Positions 6,615 through 13,176 of a stretch of DNA of 16,075 bases are shown here, in pieces. The stretch comes from JBDSSS01 sp039928615 (GTDB lineage: Bacteria > Actinomycetota > Actinomycetes > Actinomycetales > Dermatophilaceae). Numbering within the stretch: the first letter of the stretch is position 1; each line of letters opens with the position of its first letter. Under the pieces are notes generated by a model, which ran no database searches, was not told where the DNA came from, and was given only the letters and a program-made list of their open reading frames with translations. Made by a program: the position numbers and the translations under genes. The stretch spans positions 1 to 16,075 of the forward strand of contig JBDSSS010000176.1 of NCBI GenBank assembly GCA_039928615.1, read 5' to 3'.

Positions 6615-8306
6615 CTACAGCGCGGTGCGCGCCTCGAGGTCGTCGCGGACCGCGGCGAGGCGGCGCGCGGCTCGGGCGCGCGCGTCCCCGACCGGCTCGG
6701 ACGACCCGACCGGCTCGATGACCTCGAGGTAGACCTTCACCTTGGGCTCGGTGCCGCTGGGCCGCACGATGACCCGCGAGCCGTCGGCGAGCAGCCAGCG
6801 CAGACCCTCCGTGGGCGGCAGTCCGCCGTCGCCCCGGCTCAGGTCGTCGCGGCGCGACACCGCGATGCCGGCGATGCCGGCGACCTCGGCGGCGGAGTCG
6901 TCGCGCAACCGCGCCATCAGGGTCTCGGTCTGCGCGAGGTCGTTGACCCGCACGGAGAAGGAGTCCGTCGCGTGCACGCCGTGGGCGCGGGCGAGGTCGT
7001 CGAGCAGGTCGAGCAGGGTGCGGCCCTCGGCCTTGAGCCCCGCGGCGAGCTCGGCGAGGAGCAGCGCGGCGCTGACGCCGTCCTTGTCGCGGACGAGGTC
7101 GGGGGCGACGCAGTAGCCGAGGGCCTCCTCGTAGCCGTAGCGCAGGCCCGGGACGCGGGCGATCCACTTGAACCCGGTGAGCGTCTCCTCGTGGGCGAGA
7201 CCGGCCGATGACGCGATCGCGGCGAGCAGGCGCGATGAGACGATGGAGCACGCGAAGACCCCGCCGGGCTCGACGCCGCGGGCCACGAGGTGCGCGCCGA
7301 GCAGGGCCCCCACCTCGTCGCCGCGCAGCATCCGCCAGTCCCCGAGGGCGGGGTCGAGGACGGCGGAGGCGCAGCGGTCGGCGTCGGGGTCGTTGGCGAT
7401 GACGAGGTCGCATCCGGTCGTGCGGGCCAGCGCGAGGGCGAGGTCCATCGCCCCGGCCTCCTCCGGGTTGGGGAAGGCGACCGTCGGGAAGTCGGGGTCG
7501 GGCACCGCCTGCTCGTCGACGGCCAGCGGGGCCGGGAAGCCGGCCCGGACGAAGGCCTCGTGGACGGTGCCGTGTCCCACTCCGTGCAGGCTCGTGTGCA
7601 CGACCGAGAGGTCGCGCGGCGACCCGGGGTCCACGACGGTGACGACGGCCGCGAGGTACTCCTCCTGGAGCAGCTCGCCGAAGGTCTCCCACCCGTCGCT
7701 CGCCCGCTCGACGTCGGCGGTCGCCCTGACCGCCGCGATGTGGCCGGCGATCTGGGCGTCCGTCGGGGGCACGATCTGGCTGCCGTCGCCGAGGTAGACC
7801 TTGTAGCCGTTGTCCTGCGGCGGGTTGTGGCTCGCAGTGACCATGACCCCCGCGTCGGCACCGACGTGGCGGATCGCAAAGGCGAGGACCGGCGTCGGCA
7901 GCGGCTGGGGGAGCAGCAGGGCCCGACCGCCCGCCGCGACGACGACGGCTGCGGTGTCCCGGGCGAAGACGTCGGAGTTGTATCGGGCGTCGAAGCCGAT
8001 GACGACGGTCGGGACCGGCCCGGCCCCTCCCTCGTCGATGAGGTAGCGCACGAGTCCGGCGGCCGCGCGGATGACGACGCTCCGGTTCATCCGGCTCGGC
8101 CCGGCGCCGAGCGCACCCCGCAGCCCCGCCGTCCCGAACTCGAGCATCCCCGAGAAGCGGTCGGCGAGCCCCGCCTCCGCCTCGGCGTCGCCCGAGGCCA
8201 CCGCGTCCAGCAGCCGGTCGATCTCGGCCCGCGTCGTGGGGTCCGGGTCGTCGTCGCGCCAGGCGCGGGCTGCGGCGAGCAGGGACTCGCCCGTCGGGGC
8301 GGTCAT
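6615..8306 (-). CDS. pmmB: Alpha-D-phosphohexomutase of the PGM2/phosphopentomutase type
   Basis: The 563-residue enzyme has the four family blocks. These are the phosphoserine loop TASHNPP with Ser159, the metal loop DPDADR (306-311), the sugar-specificity loop EEALGY (393-398), and the phosphate-binding RPSGTEPK (515-522). The length and the EEALGY form resemble the PGM2-like branch, whose members include phosphopentomutases that move phosphate between C1 and C5 of (deoxy)ribose. The ATG overlaps the stop of the purine nucleoside phosphorylase in TGATG, so the two are coupled. That supports deoxyribose- or ribose-1-phosphate as the substrate (inference). The M. tuberculosis homologue in a similar neighbourhood is named pmmB, a phosphomannomutase assignment that may not describe the true role. 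Specificity cannot be read from sequence alone. Confidence 0.9.
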   Translation of the reverse strand: MTAPTGESLLAAARAWRDDDPDPTTRAEIDRLLDAVASGDAEAEAGLADRFSGMLEFGTAGLRGALGAGPSRMNRSVVIRAAAGLVRYLIDEGGAGPVPTVVIGFDARYNSDVFARDTAAVVVAAGGRALLLPQPLPTPVLAFAIRHVGADAGVMVTASHNPPQDNGYKVYLGDGSQIVPPTDAQIAGHIAAVRATADVERASDGWETFGELLQEEYLAAVVTVVDPGSPRDLSVVHTSLHGVGHGTVHEAFVRAGFPAPLAVDEQAVPDPDFPTVAFPNPEEAGAMDLALALARTTGCDLVIANDPDADRCASAVLDPALGDWRMLRGDEVGALLGAHLVARGVEPGGVFACSIVSSRLLAAIASSAGLAHEETLTGFKWIARVPGLRYGYEEALGYCVAPDLVRDKDGVSAALLLAELAAGLKAEGRTLLDLLDDLARAHGVHATDSFSVRVNDLAQTETLMARLRDDSAAEVAGIAGIAVSRRDDLSRGDGGLPPTEGLRWLLADGSRVIVRPSGTEPKVKVYLEVIEPVGSSEPVGDARARAARRLAAVRDDLEARTAL

Positions 8307-9139
8307 CAGATCCGGCCCACGACGTCGGCGAGCAGCCGCCCGCAGCGGTCGGCGGCGGCCGCCCCCGCCTCGAGCACCTCGGCGTGGCTCAGGGCCGTCG
8401 CGGAGATGCCTGCGGCGAGGTTGGTCACGAGTGAGATGCCGAGCACGTCCATGCCGCACTGGCGCGCCGCGATCGCCTCGAGGGTCGTCGACATGCCGAC
8501 GAGGTCGCCGCCGAGCACCCCCGCCATCTTCACCTCGGCCGGGGTCTCGTAGTGCGGTCCGCGGAACTGGACGTAGACGCCCTCGTCGAGATCGGCGTCG
8601 ACCTCGCGGGCGAGGTCGCGCAGCCGCGGGGTGTAGAGGTCGGTGAGGTCGACGAAGGTGGCGCCCTCGAGCGGCGAGGCCGCGGTGAGGTTGATGTGGT
8701 CGCGGATGAGCACGGGCGTCCCGGGCCCCCAGGCGGGGTTGAGCCCGCCGCACCCGTTGGTGAGCACGATCGTCGAGCACCCGGCCGCGCTCGCCGTGCG
8801 CACGGCGTGCACGACGGCTCGCACGCCGCGCCCCTCGTAGAAGTGGGTCCGGGTGCCGAAGACGAGCGCGCGTCGGCCGGTGTCGCCGATCGCCACCGAC
8901 CGCATGCTGCCCGAGTGGCCCTGGACCGCGGCGCCGTGGAAGCCGGGGACGTCGGTGTTCTCGATGGTCGCAAGGGTCTCGCCGATGAGGTCGCCGGTCT
9001 GGCCCCACCCGGAGCCGAGCACGAGGGCGACGTCGTGGCGGTCCGTCCCGGACCGCTCGGCGATGACCGCGGCAGCGGCCTGGGCCACGGCGAAGGGGTC
9101 GGTCGAGGGGTCGGCGAGGTCGGGGTGCTCGGTGTTCAC
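8306..9139 (-). CDS. punA: Purine nucleoside phosphorylase (trimeric type)
   Basis: The enzyme splits (deoxy)inosine and (deoxy)guanosine with phosphate into the base and (deoxy)ribose-1-phosphate. The 277 residues show phosphate-binding LGSGWG (41-46) with Ser43, GTRTHFYEG with Arg97 and His99, TNGCGGLN (127-134), the purine-site GPHYETPAE with Glu198, and LVTNLAAG with Asn240. The Glu/Asn pair is typical of trimeric, 6-oxopurine-specific enzymes, not of the hexameric E. coli DeoD type. In M. tuberculosis the same protein is called deoD. The start is GTG 9139, placed 7 nt after TAGAGT, so it is probably leaderless. It leads a two-gene operon with the mutase, and adenosine deaminase in the same window supplies its substrate. 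Confidence 0.95.
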   Translation of the reverse strand: MNTEHPDLADPSTDPFAVAQAAAAVIAERSGTDRHDVALVLGSGWGQTGDLIGETLATIENTDVPGFHGAAVQGHSGSMRSVAIGDTGRRALVFGTRTHFYEGRGVRAVVHAVRTASAAGCSTIVLTNGCGGLNPAWGPGTPVLIRDHINLTAASPLEGATFVDLTDLYTPRLRDLAREVDADLDEGVYVQFRGPHYETPAEVKMAGVLGGDLVGMSTTLEAIAARQCGMDVLGISLVTNLAAGISATALSHAEVLEAGAAAADRCGRLLADVVGRI

Positions 9140-9146
9140 GCCCCGG

Positions 9147-9152
9147 ACTCTA
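9147..9152 (-). promoter_or_regulatory. -10 box of the purine nucleoside phosphorylase promoter
   Basis: On the minus strand TAGAGT is followed after 7 nt by the GTG at 9139. This is the leaderless arrangement. No convincing -35 was seen. Confidence 0.6.
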
Positions 9153-9222
9153 TCCAGAGCCGACGCCGCGCACGGGGGACCGGAGGGGAAAGCGAGCGGG
9201 TGGGGCCGCCCTGCAGGGGTGG

Positions 9223-9228
9223 TTGGAT
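9223..9228 (+). promoter_or_regulatory. Weak -10-like box before lpdA
   Basis: TTGGAT lies 6 nt before the GTG at 9235, the same geometry as the other leaderless starts, but it lacks the A at position 2. The call rests on spacing more than on match quality. Confidence 0.35.
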
Positions 9229-9234
9229 GGGTGG

Positions 9235-10638
9235 GTGATCACCAGAGAGACAGCCGTCGTCGTCATCGGGGGTGGTCCCGGAGGCTACGAGGCCGCCCTG
9301 GTCGCCGCACAGCTCGGGGCCGACGTGACGATCGTGGAGAAGGACGGCCTCGGCGGGGCCGCGGTGCTCACCGACTGCGTGCCGAGCAAGGCCCTCATCG
9401 CCACGGCCGACTACATGTCGGACTTCGAGGTGGCCGGCCGCCTCGGGGTCCGGCTGCAGGACGAGGACGGCGACGAGGTCACCGACGCCCTTGCGGAGGT
9501 TGACACCGTCAACGAGCGCATCCTCGACCTCGCCGCGGCCCAGAGCTCCGACATCCGAGGCAGTCTCGAGTCGGTGGGCGTCACCGTGCTGCGGGGCACG
9601 GCGACCATCGAGTCGCGCGAGCTCGTCCGCGTCGAGACGACCGAGGGCGAGCAGGTGGAGCTGCGTGCCCACGTCGTGCTCGTCGCCACCGGGGCCACGC
9701 CCCGGGTCCTGCCGTCCGCCCAGCCGGACGGTGAGCGGATCCTCACCTGGCAGCAGATCTACTCGCTGCGCGAGCTCCCGGAGAAGATCGTCGTCATCGG
9801 GTCCGGTGTCACCGGGGCCGAGCTGGCCCAGGCCTACCTCGGTCTCGGCTCCGAGGTCGTGCTCGTCAGCTCCCGCGAGCGAGTGCTCCCCGGTGAGGAC
9901 GCTGACGCGGCGACCGTCATCGAGGACGTCTTCCGCAAGCGCGGCATGGAGGTGCTGAGCAGGTCCCGGGCCGAGAGCGTCGAGCGCACCGACACCGGGG
10001 TCGTCGTGACCCTCGTCGACGGGCGCACGGTCGAGGCGACCCACGCCCTCCTCGCGGTGGGCTCGGTCCCGCAGACGGCCGGGCTCGGCCTCGAGGACCT
10101 CGGCGTCGCCCTCACCGAGTCGGGCCACATCGAGGTCGACCGGGTCTCGCGCACGAGCGTGCCCGGCATCTACGCCGCGGGTGACTGCACCGGGGTGCTG
10201 CCGCTGGCCTCCGTCGCCGCCATGCAGGGTCGGATCGCCATGTGGCACGCGCTCGGTGACGCCGTCGCCCCGCTCAACGTCCGCGGCGTCGCGGCCAACA
10301 TCTTCACCGAGCCGGAGATCGCCACCGTCGGGATCAGCCAGGGCGCGGCCGACGCGTCGAGCGACGTCGAGTCGGTCATGCTGCCGCTGGCCCGCAACCC
10401 GCGCGCCAAGATGCAGGGGATCACCGACGGTTTCGTCAAGCTCTTCTGCCGCACCGGGTTCGGCACCGTGCTGGGAGGGGTCGTCGTCGCACCCAAGGCC
10501 TCCGAGCTGATCCACCCGGTCGCCCTCGCGGTGCAGAACCGCCTGAGCGTCGACCAGGTCGCCAGCACGATCACCGTCTACCCGTCGCTGTCGGGCTCGA
10601 TCGCCGAGGCGGCCCGCCAGCTGCACCAGTCGGACTAG
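9235..10638 (+). CDS. lpdA: LpdA-type flavoprotein, probable NAD(P)H:quinone reductase
   Basis: This 467-residue protein has the full lipoamide-dehydrogenase fold: FAD-binding GGGPGGYEAA from residue 12, NAD(P)-binding IGSGVTGAEL (188-197), FAD-contacting YAAGDCTG with Asp317, and a C-terminal dimerisation domain. The redox-disulfide site is broken: GGAAVLTDC keeps Cys48 but has Ala43 at the first cysteine. The C-terminal His-Glu dyad is also gone, with VYPSLSG giving Tyr449 and Gly454. It cannot be a classical dihydrolipoamide dehydrogenase. The pattern matches M. tuberculosis LpdA (Rv3303c), reported as an NAD(P)H-dependent quinone reductase. TTG 9223 is an alternative start, but GTG 9235 fits the family N-terminus better. 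The gene is divergent from the phosphorylase and has no pyruvate dehydrogenase genes nearby. Confidence 0.92.
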   Translation: MITRETAVVVIGGGPGGYEAALVAAQLGADVTIVEKDGLGGAAVLTDCVPSKALIATADYMSDFEVAGRLGVRLQDEDGDEVTDALAEVDTVNERILDLAAAQSSDIRGSLESVGVTVLRGTATIESRELVRVETTEGEQVELRAHVVLVATGATPRVLPSAQPDGERILTWQQIYSLRELPEKIVVIGSGVTGAELAQAYLGLGSEVVLVSSRERVLPGEDADAATVIEDVFRKRGMEVLSRSRAESVERTDTGVVVTLVDGRTVEATHALLAVGSVPQTAGLGLEDLGVALTESGHIEVDRVSRTSVPGIYAAGDCTGVLPLASVAAMQGRIAMWHALGDAVAPLNVRGVAANIFTEPEIATVGISQGAADASSDVESVMLPLARNPRAKMQGITDGFVKLFCRTGFGTVLGGVVVAPKASELIHPVALAVQNRLSVDQVASTITVYPSLSGSIAEAARQLHQSD

Positions 10639-10641
10639 TCC
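10632..10641. repeat. Perfect palindrome holding both convergent stop codons
   Basis: GGACTAGTCC is a 10-bp perfect palindrome. The lpdA stop TAG (10636-10638) and the stop of the small membrane protein (10635-10637 on the minus strand) both lie in its core CTAG. It is too short to be a terminator by itself. Confidence 0.9.
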
Positions 10642-10832
10642 CGACCGTCCTCGACGTCGGACTCGCGCTCCTCGAGCTCGGCCCATCGCGCCCGGCGCTG
10701 CTGCGACAGTCGCGCCCGCAGCCGCTTCTGGACGGGGTAGATGATCGCCACGACGACCGCGACGATGACCAGCCCGGTCCACGAGAACGACGACGACGAC
10801 GACGCGGTCGCACTACTGAGGGCTCCAAACAC
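10635..10832 (-). CDS. Small single-pass membrane protein
   Basis: A 65-residue protein with a Ser-rich N-terminus (five serines at 11-15), one hydrophobic helix (about 17-34, WTGLVIVAVVVAIIYPV) and a highly charged Arg/Glu cytoplasmic tail (36-65). The shape, inside-positive after the helix, predicts the tail in the cytoplasm. I do not recognise a family and propose no function. The GTG start lies 6 nt after a weak -10-like CAGACT. Its stop overlaps lpdA by 4 nt. High third-position GC and the clean transmembrane pattern support a real gene. It is divergent from the Rv0909-like gene. Confidence 0.65.
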   Translation of the reverse strand: MFGALSSATASSSSSFSWTGLVIVAVVVAIIYPVQKRLRARLSQQRRARWAELEERESDVEDGRD

Positions 10833-10844
10833 GACTGCAGTCTG
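10833..10844 (-). promoter_or_regulatory. Weak -10 and abutting palindrome before the small membrane gene
   Basis: On the minus strand CAGACT (10844-10839) lies 6 nt before the GTG at 10832. The perfect 10-bp palindrome GACTGCAGTC (10833-10842) fills the gap between them and overlaps the hexamer, so it would sit at the transcription start. It could be a repressor site, or chance. Confidence 0.3.
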
Positions 10845-10853
10845 CCAGAGGCG

Positions 10854-10859
10854 TAGCGT
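10854..10859 (+). promoter_or_regulatory. Possible -10 box for the Rv0909-like gene
   Basis: TAGCGT fits TAnnnT and would give a leader of roughly 40 nt before the ATG at 10908. No -35 match is clear. Confidence 0.3.
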
Positions 10860-10896
10860 CGGGCTGGTCCCGACACCTCGGGGACCTCACCTCGGC

Positions 10897-10902
10897 AAGG
10901 AG
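10897..10902 (+). promoter_or_regulatory. Ribosome binding site of the Rv0909-like gene
   Basis: AAGGAG stands 5 nt before the ATG at 10908 and fixes that start. Confidence 0.7.
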
Positions 10903-10907
10903 CGCTC

Positions 10908-11246
10908 ATGAGCGACTGGATCAACAAGGCGAAGGACTTCGTCACGGGCCACCCGGAGCAGGCCAAGGACGGGCTCGGCAAGGCCGCGGACTTCATCAAC
11001 GACAAGACCGGCGGCAAGTACGCCGACCAGGTCGGGCAGGGCAGCGAGAAGCTCGGTGAGGCGCTCGGCCTGCCGGCCGATGACCCCGCCGAGACCCCCG
11101 TCGAGGCCCCCGACCCGTCCACCGAGGTGCCGGTCGAGCCGGCGCCCGAGCAGCCGGACGTCGCCCCGGCGCCGGAGCAGGACCTGCCCGGTGTCGCGAA
11201 CCCGGACCTGCCCGGGCAGAGCGCCCCCGGGCCGACCCAGCCCTGA
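10908..11246 (+). CDS. Rv0909/MT0933 antitoxin-like small protein
   Basis: Residues 1-52 (starting MSDWINKAKDFVTGHPEQAK, then a KAADFINDKTGGKYADQVGQ helix) match the short amphipathic pattern of the MT0933 antitoxin-like family, named after M. tuberculosis Rv0909. The remaining 60 residues are a Pro/Glu/Ala/Asp-rich acidic tail with repeated PEQ and DLPG words, probably disordered. The partner of Rv0909 in M. tuberculosis is an SRPBCC-fold protein. No such gene is next to this one, so a toxin-antitoxin role is doubtful here. Many family members occur alone and may have a stress or surface role. The start is supported by AAGGAG at 10897-10902. The 3' end converges on the carboxylase gene with a 21-bp gap. 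Confidence 0.75.
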   Translation: MSDWINKAKDFVTGHPEQAKDGLGKAADFINDKTGGKYADQVGQGSEKLGEALGLPADDPAETPVEAPDPSTEVPVEPAPEQPDVAPAPEQDLPGVANPDLPGQSAPGPTQP

Positions 11247-11267
11247 GCCGGCTCCGGGGCCAGGAGG

Positions 11268-13049
11268 TCAGGCCTCGACGTCCTTGATCTCGGCGAGGAC
11301 GACGCCGGAGGTGACGGTCTCGCCGACGGTCGCCGTGAGTCCGGTGACGACCCCGGCCTTGTGGGCGGTGATCGGCTGCTCCATCTTCATCGCCTCGAGG
11401 ACGATGACCAGCTCGCCCTCGGCGACCGTGGCACCCTCCTCGACGGCGATCTTGACGATGGTGCCCTGCATCGGTGCGGTCAGGGCGTCACCGGACGCCG
11501 CCGCCCCGGAGGCGGCCCCACCAGAGCGCTTCGGCGCCTTCTTGCGGGTCGACGCGTGGCCGCCACCGCCGAGTGCGAGCCCGCCCGGGAGGGACACCTC
11601 GAGGCGCTTGCCACCCACCTCGACGACGATCGTCTGGCGCTCCTCGGCCTCGGGGGCGTCTGTGGCGGGCCCAGCGGCATACGCCTCGATCGTGTTGTCG
11701 AACTCCGTCTCGATCCACCGGGTGTGGATCGTGAAGGGCTCGTCGCCCTCGGGGGCGAAGGCCGGGTCGGAGACGACCGCGCGGTGGAAGGGCAGGACGG
11801 TCGGCATCCCGCCGACCTCGAACTCGGCGAGCGCCCGGCGCGAGCGCTCGATGGCCTCCTTGCGGGTGCGGCCGGTGACGATGAGCTTGGCGAGCATGGA
11901 GTCGAAGGAGCCGCCGATGACGTCGCCCTCGACCACCCCGGAGTCGACCCGGACCCCCGGGCCCGAGGGGGTCCGGTAGACCGCGACGGTGCCGGGCGCG
12001 GGCAGGAAGCCGCGGCCGGCGTCCTCGCCGTTGATCCGGAACTCGATGGAGTGGGCGTGCGGGACGGGGTCGGGGTAGTCGAGGCTCTCGCCGTCGGCAA
12101 TCCGGAACTGCTCGCGGACGAGGTCGATGCCGGTGACCTCCTCGCTGACCGGGTGCTCGACCTGCAGGCGCGTGTTGACCTCGAGGAAGCTGATGTCGCC
12201 GGCCGGGCCGATGAGGAACTCACACGTGCCGGCGCCGACGTAGCCGGCCTCGGTGAGGATCGCCTTGCTCGCCCGGACCAGCTCCGTGTGCTGCTCCTCG
12301 GTGAGGAAGGGGGCGGGGGCCTCCTCGACGAGCTTCTGGTTGCGGCGCTGCAGCGAGCAGTCGCGGGTCGAGACGACGACGACGTTGCCGTGCTGGTCGG
12401 CGAGGCACTGGGTCTCGACGTGGCGCGGGTGGTCGAGGAAGCGCTCGACGAAACACTCGCCGCGGCCGAAGGCCGACACGGCCTCGCGGACCGCCGATTC
12501 GAAGAGCTCGGGGATCTCCTCCATGGTGCGAGCGACCTTGAGGCCGCGCCCGCCACCGCCGTAGGCGGCCTTGATCGCGACGGGCAGACCGTGCTCCTTC
12601 GCGAAGTCGAGCACCTCGTCGGCGCCCTCGACCGGCTCCTTGGTGCCGGGCACGAGGGGAGCCCCGGCCTTCGTCGCGATGTGCCGGGCCTTGACCTTGT
12701 CACCGAGCGAGTCGATGGCGGCGGGGCCGGGACCGATCCAGGTGAGGCCGGCGTCGATGACGGCCTGGGCGAAACCCGCGTTCTCCGCGAGGAAGCCGTA
12801 GCCGGGGTGCACGGCGTCGGCGCCGGCCTCGAGGGCGACGGCGATCAGCTTGTCGGCCAACAGGTAGCTGTCTGCCGGGGTCGAGCCGCCGAGGGCGTAG
12901 GCCTCGTCGGCCACCGAGACGTGCAGGGCGTCGCGGTCGGGGTCGGCGTAGACCGCGACGGAGGCGATGCCACTGTCCGTGCACGCGCGTGCGATGCGGA
13001 CGGCGATCTCCCCACGGTTGGCGATGAGAACCTTGCTGATGGGTGCCAT
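11268..13049 (-). CDS. accA3: Acyl-CoA carboxylase alpha subunit (biotin carboxylase + biotin carrier)
   Basis: This 593-residue protein carboxylates its own biotin with ATP and bicarbonate. A separate beta subunit then transfers the carboxyl to acetyl- or propionyl-CoA. The biotin carboxylase part shows KVLIANRGEIAVRI (6-19), HPGYGFLAEN (81-90), the ATP-grasp glycine loop GGGGRG (164-169), RDCSLQRRNQK (229-239) and EVNTRLQVEHP (290-300) with Glu290, Asn292 and Arg294. After an Ala/Gly/Lys linker (about 485-515) comes the carrier domain with EAMKM, biotinylated at Lys555. Length and layout match AccA3 of mycobacteria and AccA2 of Streptomyces. ATG 13049 fits the family N-terminus and lies 7 nt after TAGGCT; the open frame upstream to 13241 has no family similarity. 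No beta subunit gene is adjacent. Confidence 0.95.
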   Translation of the reverse strand: MAPISKVLIANRGEIAVRIARACTDSGIASVAVYADPDRDALHVSVADEAYALGGSTPADSYLLADKLIAVALEAGADAVHPGYGFLAENAGFAQAVIDAGLTWIGPGPAAIDSLGDKVKARHIATKAGAPLVPGTKEPVEGADEVLDFAKEHGLPVAIKAAYGGGGRGLKVARTMEEIPELFESAVREAVSAFGRGECFVERFLDHPRHVETQCLADQHGNVVVVSTRDCSLQRRNQKLVEEAPAPFLTEEQHTELVRASKAILTEAGYVGAGTCEFLIGPAGDISFLEVNTRLQVEHPVSEEVTGIDLVREQFRIADGESLDYPDPVPHAHSIEFRINGEDAGRGFLPAPGTVAVYRTPSGPGVRVDSGVVEGDVIGGSFDSMLAKLIVTGRTRKEAIERSRRALAEFEVGGMPTVLPFHRAVVSDPAFAPEGDEPFTIHTRWIETEFDNTIEAYAAGPATDAPEAEERQTIVVEVGGKRLEVSLPGGLALGGGGHASTRKKAPKRSGGAASGAAASGDALTAPMQGTIVKIAVEEGATVAEGELVIVLEAMKMEQPITAHKAGVVTGLTATVGETVTSGVVLAEIKDVEA

Positions 13050-13056
13050 GGAGCGG

Positions 13057-13062
13057 AGCCTA
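13057..13062 (-). promoter_or_regulatory. -10 box of the acyl-CoA carboxylase alpha gene
   Basis: On the minus strand TAGGCT is followed after 7 nt by ATG 13049. This is a leaderless arrangement and supports that start codon over upstream ones. Confidence 0.65.
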
Positions 13063-13163
13063 GCGGCTGGGTCGTGGGCGGCCGGGTGCCTCGGGACCCG
13101 GGTCCGGCGGGAGGGGCGTGAGGTGCGGCACACCGCCGGTTCGAGCGCGCGCGGGTCGCGGCG

Positions 13164-13169
13164 TAGGTT
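13164..13169 (+). promoter_or_regulatory. -10 box of the aldo/keto reductase gene
   Basis: TAGGTT is followed after 7 nt by ATG 13177, again the leaderless layout. It rules against the open frame that extends upstream to 12967 through the carboxylase gene. Confidence 0.65.
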
Positions 13170-13176
13170 GGGATCC

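Noticed and set aside
9136..10782. Long open frame antisense to lpdA
   Set aside because: Low-complexity Asp/Gly/Arg/His translation with no motif, while lpdA on the other strand matches a known family over its full length.
10635..11246. Small membrane protein and Rv0909-like protein as a toxin-antitoxin pair
   Set aside because: They are divergent, not an operon, and the membrane protein does not resemble the SRPBCC partner of Rv0909. Only adjacency supports the idea.
11245..11254. GAGCCGGCTC palindrome as a terminator between the Rv0909-like and carboxylase genes
   Set aside because: A 10-bp palindrome without loop or U-tract is too weak, and such GC palindromes are frequent by chance at this composition.
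11361..13121. Long open frame antisense to the acyl-CoA carboxylase gene
   Set aside because: It is the antisense shadow of a protein with complete biotin carboxylase and carrier motifs.
12967..13176. 70-residue N-terminal extension of the aldo/keto reductase
   Set aside because: It runs antisense through the carboxylase start. The TAGGTT box 7 nt before ATG 13177 fits the family N-terminus.
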